In this document: positions 29,441 to 35,126 of the stretch, in pieces | How the letters are laid out: each line of letters opens with the position of its first letter | How positions within the stretch are numbered: the first letter of the stretch is position 1 | Assembly: GCA_002353205.1 (NCBI GenBank) | Contig: DEJE01000014.1 | Coordinates: forward strand, 133,744-168,869 | Source of the DNA: Prevotella sp. UBA2756 | GTDB lineage: Bacteria; Bacteroidota; Bacteroidia; Bacteroidales; Bacteroidaceae | Length of the DNA stretch: 35,126 nt | Direction: 5' to 3' | Notes under the pieces: model-generated | The model's input: the letters and a program-made list of their open reading frames with translations, nothing else | Database searches by the model: none | What the model was told of the DNA's origin: nothing | Program-made: the position numbers and the translations under genes

Positions 29441-30490
29441 TCAGCGGAAGGAGTCGGTGAGGAGCTTGATTTCAATCTGTGGCGATATGCGCTCGTACAA
29501 TATATTATATACGGCATCGAGGATGGGCATGTTCACATGCATGTGGCGGTTGATCTCTTTCATGCACTTCGTGCCGAAGAAGCCCTCGGCAATCATCTCC
29601 ATCTCTATCTGTGCCGACTTCACCGAGTAGCCCTTGCCGATCATGGTGCCGAAGGTGCGGTTGCGCGAGAAGTTCGAGTAGCCCGTCACGAGCAGGTCGC
29701 CCATGTAGACGGAGTCGTTGATGTTGCGCTCGATGGGGTACACGGTGTTGAGGAATCGGTTCATCTCCTGCACGGCGTTCGACATCAGCACGCTCTGGAA
29801 GTTGTCGCCGTATTTCAGTCCTGAGCAGATGCCGGCGGCGATGGCGTAGACGTTCTTCAGCACCGATGCGAACTCGATGCCGATAACGTCGGTGGAGGTC
29901 TTCGTCTTGATGAAGTCGGAGGCGATGAGGTCGGCAAAGGCCTGCGCCTTCTCGCGGTCAGAGCATCCGATGGTGAGGTAGGAGAGGCGTTCGAGGGCCA
30001 CCTCCTCGGCGTGCGACGGTCCGCCGATGCAGGCCAGGTTGTCGTAGGGCACGTCGTAGACCTGATGGAAGAACTCCGAGCACACCAGGTTCTCGTCGGG
30101 CACGATGCCCTTGATGGCCGTGATGACGAACTTGTCCTTGATGCGTGTCTTGAGTTTCTTCAGGTGGTTCTTCAGGTAGGGCGACGGTGTGACGAAGACC
30201 AGCGTGTCGTAGTTCTGCACAATCTTGTTGATGTCGCTCGAGAAGTCAATCTCGTTGATGTCGAAGTGCACGCTTGTCAGGTAGGCGGGGTTGTGGCCCA
30301 TGCGCCGGAAGTCCTCGATGCGGTCGTCGCGGCGCATGTACCAGCCGATGCTGTGCGTATGTCCCACCACAATCTTGGCGATGGCCGTAGCCCAGCTGCC
30401 GCCTCCGATGATGGCTATGCGTCCGCACAGCCCGCCCATGCCCTCCCAAGGGGAGGGTGCGATGTCTTTTTGTGATGAGAACATATCCAT
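29441..30490 (-). CDS. gpsA: Glycerol-3-phosphate dehydrogenase [NAD(P)+]
   Basis: 349 residues. GpsA reduces dihydroxyacetone phosphate to sn-glycerol-3-phosphate for phospholipid synthesis. Landmarks: nucleotide-binding RIAIIGGGSWATAIAKI (about residue 24), VFVTPSPYLKNHL, ITAIKGIVPDEN, the GGPSHAEEVA block (about 160) and the catalytic Lys region ASVLKNVYAIAAGICSGLKY (about 215). The first 23 residues (MDMFSSQKDI followed by APSPWEGMGGLCG) are longer than usual before the Rossmann strand, and part is encoded by a GC-rich palindrome. The start ATG at 30490 is chosen over an upstream TTG; the ATG at 30439 inside the repeat is another possibility. It lies 69 bases after lysS, likely in the same operon. 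Confidence 0.93.
   Translation of the reverse strand: MDMFSSQKDIAPSPWEGMGGLCGRIAIIGGGSWATAIAKIVVGHTHSIGWYMRRDDRIEDFRRMGHNPAYLTSVHFDINEIDFSSDINKIVQNYDTLVFVTPSPYLKNHLKKLKTRIKDKFVITAIKGIVPDENLVCSEFFHQVYDVPYDNLACIGGPSHAEEVALERLSYLTIGCSDREKAQAFADLIASDFIKTKTSTDVIGIEFASVLKNVYAIAAGICSGLKYGDNFQSVLMSNAVQEMNRFLNTVYPIERNINDSVYMGDLLVTGYSNFSRNRTFGTMIGKGYSVKSAQIEMEMIAEGFFGTKCMKEINRHMHVNMPILDAVYNILYERISPQIEIKLLTDSFR
30431..30460. repeat. GC-rich palindrome inside the 5' end of gpsA
   Basis: Minus-strand CCCTCCCCTTGGGAGGG followed by CATGGGCGGGC, in frame. It is of the same style as the intergenic GC elements (CCTCCCCTCGGGGAGG) and as the lysS 3' end. Confidence 0.7.
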
Positions 30491-30559
30491 GATTGATAAT
30501 CCCGCCAAGTGATGGTATTCTCGTTAAAAACGCCTTTGAGAGTCGTTGCTCCCACCCCT

Positions 30560-32320
30560 TTATAGGGAGGGTTGGGCATTCTTAATCCATTCTTCGATTT
30601 CCTGCACAGAGGGTTTCTGCATCGGGAGCTTGAATTTCTTCACAATGTCGCCGATCTTCTGCTGCAAACCCTGCGCTTTCTCGTCCTTGATGTTGCTCAC
30701 AAGGTTGAAACCAGCCTTGCGCAGCACGGGAACCCAGTCCTCGCCCACGCCGACGGCGGCCCATTCCTGCACGCTGCTCTGCGGAACCTTCTTCTCGGGC
30801 TTCATCTGCGGGAAGAAGAGCACCTCCTGAATGAACGTCTTGCCCGTCATGAGCATCACCAAGCGGTCGATGCCGATGCCGATGCCTGAGGTCGGCGGCA
30901 TGCCGTACTGCAGTGCACGGAGGAAGTCTTGGTCAATGATCATCGCCTCGTCGTCGCCCTTGTCGGCCAGTCGCATCTGTTCCACGAAGCGCTCCTCCTG
31001 ATCAATCGGGTCGTTCAGCTCGGAATAGGCATTGGCCAGCTCCTTACCGTTGACCATCAGCTCGAAGCGCTCCGTCAGTCCGGGCTTCGAACGGTGCATC
31101 TTCGTCAGCGGCGACATCTCAACGGGGTAGTCCGTGATGAACGTAGGCTGAATGAACGTGCCTTCGCAGAATTCGCCGAAGAGCTCGTCGATCAGTTTGC
31201 CCTTGCCCATCGTCTCGTCAACGTCCATGCCTTTTGAAAGACAGAAGGCGCGGATTTCTTCTTCGCTCTTCCCGTCGCAGTCGAAGCCGGTCTTCTCCTT
31301 GATGGCATCGAGGATAGGCAGACGGCGATAGGGAGCCTTGAACGAGATCATGTTACCGTCGATTTCGCGTTCTGGCTTGCCGTTGACGGCGATGCACACC
31401 TCTTCGAGCAGCTTCTCCGTGAACGACATCATCCAGTTGTAGTCCTTATACTGCACATAGAGCTCCATGCAGGTGAACTCCGGGTTGTGGTTGCGGTCCA
31501 TGCCCTCGTTGCGGAAGTTCTTGCCAATCTCGTAGACGCCCTCGAAGCCGCCCACGATGAGGCGCTTCAGGTAGAGCTCGGTGGCGATGCGCATGTACAT
31601 ATCCTGATCCAGTGCGTTGAAATGCGTGATGAACGGACGGGCCGAAGCACCGCCGGCAATCATCTGCAGCGTCGGTGTCTCCACTTCGGTGTAGCCGGCC
31701 TCGTCGAGCACGCGGCGGATGGTGCGCAGCACGGTGGCGCGCTGCAGGAACGTGTCCTTCACGCCCTCGTTCACCACCAGGTCCACATAGCGCTGACGGT
31801 AGCGCAGCTCGGGGTCGTCGAATTTGTCGTAGGCCACGCCGTCCTTGTATTTCACGATGGGCAGCGGCTTGAGGGCTTTCGAGAGCAGTGTCAGCTCCTT
31901 GGCATGGACGCTGATTTCGCCCGTCTGCGTGCGGAAGACGAAACCTTTGACACCGATAAAGTCGCCGATGTCCATCAGCTTCTTGAACACCATGTTATAG
32001 TATTCGGCCCCCTCTACGGTTTTCTCGGAGGCGGTGGCGACGGCTTGCAAGTCATCGCGGGTGATATACACCTGTATGCGCCCTTTCGAGTCTTGCAGTT
32101 CCACAAACGATGCCTTTCCCATCACGCGGCGGCTCATCATGCGTCCGGCGATGCACACCTCGCGCGGCTCAGCGTCGTCGCTGAAGCTGTCGCGGATTTC
32201 TGTCGAGAAAGCGTTGGTGGGATACTCTGCGGCGGGGTAGGGGTTGATGCCCATCTGGCGCAGTGCGTCGAGCGACTGTCGGCGCAGTATTTCTTGTTCA
32301 CTCAGTTCTAAAATATTCAT
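30560..32320 (-). CDS. lysS: Lysyl-tRNA synthetase, class II
   Basis: 586 residues. Charges tRNA(Lys). An N-terminal OB-fold anticodon-binding domain (about 55-165) is followed by the class II catalytic core: motif 1 area (FLQRATVLRTIRRVLDEAGY), motif 2 (FRNEGMDRNHNPEFTCME, about 272) and motif 3 (GIGIGIDRLVMLMTG, about 483). About 80 residues follow motif 3 (KVPQSSVQEWAAVGVGEDWV onward), a helical C-terminal tail found in Bacteroidota LysS. The final codons NAQPSL and the stop TAA fall in a GC-rich inverted sequence (AACCCTCCC-TATAAA-GGGGTGGG). The promoter box TACTTTTG lies about 20 bases before the ATG. First gene of a probable lysS-gpsA unit. Confidence 0.97.
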   Translation of the reverse strand: MNILELSEQEILRRQSLDALRQMGINPYPAAEYPTNAFSTEIRDSFSDDAEPREVCIAGRMMSRRVMGKASFVELQDSKGRIQVYITRDDLQAVATASEKTVEGAEYYNMVFKKLMDIGDFIGVKGFVFRTQTGEISVHAKELTLLSKALKPLPIVKYKDGVAYDKFDDPELRYRQRYVDLVVNEGVKDTFLQRATVLRTIRRVLDEAGYTEVETPTLQMIAGGASARPFITHFNALDQDMYMRIATELYLKRLIVGGFEGVYEIGKNFRNEGMDRNHNPEFTCMELYVQYKDYNWMMSFTEKLLEEVCIAVNGKPEREIDGNMISFKAPYRRLPILDAIKEKTGFDCDGKSEEEIRAFCLSKGMDVDETMGKGKLIDELFGEFCEGTFIQPTFITDYPVEMSPLTKMHRSKPGLTERFELMVNGKELANAYSELNDPIDQEERFVEQMRLADKGDDEAMIIDQDFLRALQYGMPPTSGIGIGIDRLVMLMTGKTFIQEVLFFPQMKPEKKVPQSSVQEWAAVGVGEDWVPVLRKAGFNLVSNIKDEKAQGLQQKIGDIVKKFKLPMQKPSVQEIEEWIKNAQPSL

Positions 32321-32339
32321 GCGATTGGAAAATTTTGTG

Positions 32340-32347
32340 CAAAAGTA
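32340..32347 (-). promoter_or_regulatory. Promoter -7 box of lysS
   Basis: Minus-strand TACTTTTG fits TAnnTTTG, with no clear -33. The leader would be only about 14 bases. Confidence 0.65.
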
Positions 32348-32426
32348 TGAAAAAAAAATGGATTACGAGTGAAAACCATCATGTTTTCTTGAAAAACGAA
32401 TCTTTCTGTATCGAAATGGCGTGTGG

Positions 32427-32768
32427 CTAACGTTGAGCCTGATGCTGTTCCACGAGCCATTTGATACACTCGTCTGTCACATTCTCGGTCTCGCTCTTGT
32501 CGTAGATTGTCAGTAGTGTCACGTCGGCATCGTCGCTCACCAGAACAACGAGCGTCAGCACGCGGGCGCTGCCACTCTTGCCCTTGCCCTTCGAGGCAAT
32601 GGGCATGCGCACCTTGCGCACGCCGCTTCCCAGACTGACTCCTTGCAAAGGGTTTGCCTTTAAGCGCTCCTGAAGTTCCAGAAGGTCATCGCTTATCGAA
32701 TGGTATTTCTTTGCCAGCTTCTTGGCTTGTCTCTTAAACTCTTCTTCAACAGTGATGATCACATTCAT
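32427..32768 (-). CDS. RelE/ParE-family toxin
   Basis: 113 residues from MNVIITVEEEFKRQAKKLAK. The helix-rich N-terminus FKRQAKKLAKKYHSISDDLLE, the central GSGVRKVRMPI and the strand pair RVLTLVVLVSDD / VTLLTIYDKSE fit a RelE/ParE-type toxin (mRNA interferase or gyrase poison). It overlaps the upstream antitoxin by ATGA, so translation is coupled. The frame is open further upstream, but that part is only the antitoxin region read in another phase. Which target it has cannot be told from sequence. Confidence 0.85.
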   Translation of the reverse strand: MNVIITVEEEFKRQAKKLAKKYHSISDDLLELQERLKANPLQGVSLGSGVRKVRMPIASKGKGKSGSARVLTLVVLVSDDADVTLLTIYDKSETENVTDECIKWLVEQHQAQR

Positions 32769-33019
32769 GTTGCCTCCTCTGCTTTCAGCTCTTTGATGAA
32801 ATCGTCGAGAGTGGTTAACGTCCGCCCCTCGCGCTTGGCTGCCTCCATTTCGTCGAGCGCGCGGAAGAGCGACTCCTTCACATACTCCTGCTGCTGTTTT
32901 GTCTTCTGTTCCTTGGCCGTTGGCTCCAGCAACTTGCCTGCCAGCCATTCGCGGTCGGCACGCTTGAGCGACAGTCCGTTCAGATATGTCCACAGGTTGT
33001 TCAGTGCGTATGTCGTCAT
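32765..33019 (-). CDS. Antitoxin partner of the RelE/ParE toxin
   Basis: 84 residues from MTTYALNNLWTYL; a longer frame to 33076 is excluded because it runs across the promoter. The protein has LKRADREWLAGKLLE near residue 20 and a charged helical C-terminus (RALDEMEAAKREGRTLT, DDFIKELKAEEAT), a layout common in small antitoxins whose C-terminal helix wraps the toxin. It is the first gene of the pair and should autoregulate with the toxin. The promoter lies in a 77-bp palindromic repeat present in two tandem copies directly upstream. Confidence 0.82.
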   Translation of the reverse strand: MTTYALNNLWTYLNGLSLKRADREWLAGKLLEPTAKEQKTKQQQEYVKESLFRALDEMEAAKREGRTLTTLDDFIKELKAEEAT

Positions 33020-33046
33020 AATCCTATGTGTTTTGTTTCCTGAGTG

Positions 33047-33077
33047 CAAAGGTACGAATAAGCGAGCGAAATACAAA
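33047..33077 (-). promoter_or_regulatory. Promoter of the toxin-antitoxin operon, inside a palindromic repeat
   Basis: Minus strand: TTTG (33074-33077), 19-base spacer, TACCTTTG (33047-33054). Apart from its final base both boxes lie within repeat unit 1. Unit 2 has the same TTTG and spacer but TACCTTTA at the -7 position. Confidence 0.85.
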
Positions 33078-33201
33078 ACAAAAAACCTTTTTTGTTTTTA
33101 TTTCCGAGCGGGAGTACCTTATTTAAAGGTACGAATAAGCGAGCGAACTACAAAACAAAAAGCCTTTTTTGTTTTTATTTCCGAGCGGAAGTACCTTATT
33201 T
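33048..33201. repeat. Two tandem 77-bp palindromic units
   Basis: Units at 33048-33124 and 33125-33201 differ at only a few bases. Each begins AAAGGTACGAATAAGCGAGC and ends CCGAGCGGRAGTACCTTATTT. The A-rich left arm and the T-rich right arm (CCTTTTTTGTTTTTATTTCC) can fold as one long hairpin with AAGGTAC / GTACCTT ends. Confidence 0.93.
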
Positions 33202-33209
33202 TCTTTTAG

Positions 33210-33678
33210 GGAGTTTAGGAGTTTGGGAGTTTAGACATTAGTGCTTGGAGAATGGCATGCTTTCATAATGCTCTTGTAGTTTTTTGTTGCCGCAACGGTG
33301 AGGGTGAGCATCGTGTTGGCAAATGAATAATCGGATTGTCGCCACAAATATACAAATAAATTTACAAACAAAAGTGTTTCTTTTGTTAATTTGTGTCAAG
33401 GTAATCGTTTTCTGACGCGAAAACACCACTCACCTTATCTTCGGTGGCTGCGAACGCCGATGAGTTGAGATTCCTTCTTTCCGTAACTTGCGCTTTGCAG
33501 ATGCTTTTTCGCAGCGCCCGGTGAAACTCCTCTGCAAGCTGTCTTTCCCTCAAAGAATCATCATTTTTTTCATCCGATTGTTGTGCAATTCGAAATTTTT
33601 ATGTAAGTTTGCGGCAAAATCTTTAACGACATGCGGTCTCTATGCACTAATGTCGAAACTCCTAAACTCCCAAACTCC
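33210..33678. repeat. 469-bp element bounded by 35-bp inverted repeats built from octamers
   Basis: The left arm has three octamers (GGAGTTTA, GGAGTTTG, GGAGTTTA) then GACATTAGTGC. The right arm is its reverse complement with 3 mismatches in 35. The interior (33245-33643) is AT-rich. The layout parallels 3759-4304 but without a four-helix-bundle gene. Confidence 0.85.
33580..33611 (+). promoter_or_regulatory. Promoter of the EamA gene
   Basis: GTTG (33580-33583), 20-base spacer, TAAGTTTG (33604-33611). It lies inside the inverted-repeat element, so the leader of the EamA transcript crosses the right arm. Confidence 0.7.
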
Positions 33679-33710
33679 CAAGGGCATGCGAGGTTTGCGA
33701 AAGTTGAGAA

Positions 33711-34673
33711 ATGCAATATATCGGTGAATTGATATCGCTGGGCGTGGCCTGCCTGTGGACGGTGGCCGCCTTGTCCAGCGAGGTTGGAAGCCGCCATCTG
33801 GGCGTCTTCGTGATGAATGTGTGGCGCATGGCGCTGACGCTGACCCTCTCGGCGGTGCTCATGTGGTTCGTCTTCGGTGCCCCGTGGCCCGTCTATGCCG
33901 GCGTTGAGGCCTGGGGATGGTTGCTGCTGTCGGGTGTGGTGGGCTATTTCTTCGGCGACTGGTGCCTCTTCAACAGCTATCTCACCATCGGCTCGCGCAT
34001 GGGGCAGCTCTTCATGACGCTGGCTCCCATGTTCACCGCCATCTTCGCGTGGATGATGCTCGGGCAGACGCTCTCATGGAGCGCCCTGCTGGCCATGGCC
34101 GTCACCCTGCTGGGCATCGCTATCTCCGTGCTCGGGCGCGGCGACCACCACCATTTCTCGCTCCAGCTGCCCACGAAAGGCATCCTCTTCGGCATCGGGG
34201 CCGGACTGGGGCAGGGCGTCGGACTGGTGCTGAGCAAGCTCGGACTCGACGCCTACACGGCCGACGTGCCCGCCGATGTGCTGCCGAGCGTGGAGACGCT
34301 GCTACCCTTCGGCGCCAACATGGTGCGCTGCGTGGCGGGCCTGGTGTGCTTCTCGTCGTTCTACCTCTTCATGCAGCGGCTCCACGAGCGACGGGGCGAC
34401 GAGCCGACGAAGACCATCCGCGCATCGTTCAGCGACCGCCGCGGACTGTTGGCCATGATTGTCGCCGTCTTCTCAGGGCCTTTCGTCGGCGTGAGCCTCT
34501 CGCTCCTCGCCGTGCAGTACACCGCCGCCGGCATCGCCAGCACCATCATGGCCATGACACCTATTATTATATTGCTCCCCTCGCGCTACCTCTTCCATCA
34601 GCCCATCACGCTGAAGAGCGTCGTCGGAGCCGTCGTCTCCTGCATCGGCGTCTCCCTCTTCTTCCTGCTGTAA
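33711..34673 (+). CDS. EamA/DMT-superfamily transporter
   Basis: 320 residues with ten hydrophobic segments in two EamA repeats, separated by a loop near residues 143-155 (GRGDHHHFSLQLP). The end of the first half has TLAPMFTAIFAWMMLGQTLS, and the matching place in the second half reads IMAMTPIIILLPSRYLFHQP, the paired proline-containing helices of the drug/metabolite transporter superfamily. It is an inner-membrane exporter or importer of small metabolites; the substrate is unknown. The start MQYIGELISLG enters the first helix directly. Octamer repeats lie both in its leader and after its stop. Confidence 0.9.
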   Translation: MQYIGELISLGVACLWTVAALSSEVGSRHLGVFVMNVWRMALTLTLSAVLMWFVFGAPWPVYAGVEAWGWLLLSGVVGYFFGDWCLFNSYLTIGSRMGQLFMTLAPMFTAIFAWMMLGQTLSWSALLAMAVTLLGIAISVLGRGDHHHFSLQLPTKGILFGIGAGLGQGVGLVLSKLGLDAYTADVPADVLPSVETLLPFGANMVRCVAGLVCFSSFYLFMQRLHERRGDEPTKTIRASFSDRRGLLAMIVAVFSGPFVGVSLSLLAVQYTAAGIASTIMAMTPIIILLPSRYLFHQPITLKSVVGAVVSCIGVSLFFLL

Positions 34674-34720
34674 GACAGAATGACAGAAGGGCAAACGCGG
34701 TATGCCAAGCCGTTTTTTCC

Positions 34721-34868
34721 CGGTTATCCCGTAATTCCGTTATTTCGGTATTCCGTCATCTCGGTTTCCCGTTATTCCGGTATTCCGGTATCCCGTTATT
34801 CCGTTATTCCGTAATTCCGTTATCCCGGTATTCCGTCATCCTGGTTTTCCGTAATTCCGGTTTCCCGG
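34721..34868. repeat. Octamer array CCGKTATT, 18.5 units
   Basis: 148 bases in strict 8-base register without indels; units are CCGTTATT, CCGGTATT, CCGTAATT, CCGTCATC, CCGGTTTC and similar. It begins 48 bases after the EamA stop. Confidence 0.95.
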
Positions 34869-34953
34869 CAAGAACTATCACCTCTCCACTATCACCTCTC
34901 CACTTTCCTGAATTTCCTTTACAAACTCCTCGTTTTACCGCTCTGTGGCTGCA

Positions 34954-35126
34954 AAATTCTGAAATTAAAATCCCACGGCCGAATCTGAGCGATTCTCGCG
35001 AGAGTTGTAACGCCTTGAAAACAAGCATCTTGTCTTTTCTTTACATTTTCCGGGTTTTCAAAATGACGCATTTTACACTCCAGAATGGCTCATTTTGCCT
35101 CGCAGAATGCGTCATTTTGAAGAGCA
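34954..35126 (-). repeat. Phased palindrome element, copy 2 (inverted, runs off window)
   Basis: Three 15-bp palindromes start at 35060, 35082 and 35104, again at 22-bp period with 7-bp spacers. On the minus strand the array is followed by the same tail as copy 1, including AAAATGTAAAGAAAA, GCTTGTTTTC, CGCGAGAATCGCTCA and TTTCAGAA. The outer end of the array is cut by the window edge. Confidence 0.93.

Larger units (their letters stand above)
33020..33710. other. 691-base region without a clear protein gene
   Basis: It contains the tandem 77-bp palindromes, then an AT-rich segment bounded by a 35-bp inverted repeat (33210-33244 and 33644-33678), and the EamA promoter. Small frames inside (33238-33429 minus, 33488-33727 plus) lack protein-like features. 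A 26-codon minus frame beginning MLTLTVAATKNY ends with a TAA in the left inverted repeat and is unproven. Confidence 0.75.
34674..35126. other. 453-base gene-free right end of window
   Basis: It holds an 18.5-unit octamer array (34721-34868), a short CTCTCCA heptamer patch (about 34874-34904) and the second, inverted copy of the phased palindrome element (about 34954 to the end). No gene is supported. Confidence 0.8.

Noticed and set aside
33238..33429. 63-codon minus frame
   Set aside because: No recognisable domain or start signal, and it lies in the AT-rich core of the inverted-repeat element.
33488..33727. 79-codon plus frame before the EamA gene
   Set aside because: It runs through the EamA promoter and the octamer arm and overlaps the EamA start, with no protein-like features.
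34804..35028. 74-codon minus frame at the right end
   Set aside because: It is read from the octamer array and repeat tail; the C-terminal residues simply translate the octamers.
1..35126. tRNA, rRNA, transposase, integrase or attachment site
   Set aside because: Looked for on both strands by eye; nothing with a convincing T-loop, rRNA block or transposase motif was found. A tRNAscan or Rfam run would settle it.

Overview
The window looks like a chromosomal segment of a fairly GC-rich member of the Prevotellaceae (Bacteroidota). The evidence is: many genes are preceded by the Bacteroidota promoter TTTG-N19/20-TAnnTTTG instead of -35/-10 boxes; Shine-Dalgarno sites are mostly absent; one BspA-like leucine-rich surface protein carries a type IX secretion C-terminal sorting domain; and several families are typical of this phylum (NhaD antiporter, DUF2723 membrane protein, DUF6377 regulator, KxYxxP-type small peptide, Bacteroidota-type LysS with a long C-terminal tail).

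Layout. 1-2546: end of an outer-membrane porin gene, then aspartase (aspA). 2714-10280, all minus strand: nhaD, a GH3 beta-glucosidase, a DUF6621-like protein, a carboxynorspermidine synthase-like dehydrogenase, a four-helix-bundle (S23/IVS-type) gene and recA. 10281-10958: no gene, but a 22-bp phased palindrome array. 10959-13922: type IX secreted LRR protein plus a small peptide gene. 13923-14751: no recognisable gene, but a promoter-to-terminator unit of about 170 nt that looks like a small RNA. 14752-19377: class II aldolase, DUF6377 regulator, rsmA and a PAP2 phosphatase. 19685-26164: free-methionine-R-sulfoxide reductase, a large DUF2723 protein, a membrane-anchored winged-helix regulator, mnmA and a small LRR protein. 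26203-32320: lysS, gpsA, an exported protein, pgi and a HAD phosphatase. 32427-33019: RelE-type toxin-antitoxin pair. 33711-34673: EamA transporter. The window ends in repeats.

The coding content is mostly ordinary housekeeping. The unusual part is the DNA between genes, which is a mosaic of several repeat systems: (a) degenerate heptanucleotide arrays (CTTACYT, CTCTCCA, TAATTCA, GTTCATA, TTAAGAG) that repeatedly contain the stop codon of the neighbouring gene; (b) a GC-rich element with a perfect 68-bp inverted pair at 5591-5658 and 19476-19543, relatives of which sit in frame inside two genes; (c) a 77-bp palindromic unit that carries a complete promoter at the toxin-antitoxin operon, with a diverged relative at pgi; (d) an element of roughly 200 bp, present twice in opposite orientation, whose first part is an array of 15-bp palindromes spaced exactly 22 bp apart; (e) octanucleotide arrays; and (f) two elements of about 450 bp bounded by inverted short-tandem-repeat arrays, one of them enclosing the four-helix-bundle gene. 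The four-helix-bundle element, the phased palindrome element and the promoter-carrying palindrome are the best candidates for undescribed biology. No tRNA, rRNA, CRISPR array, prophage or insertion-sequence transposase was seen.
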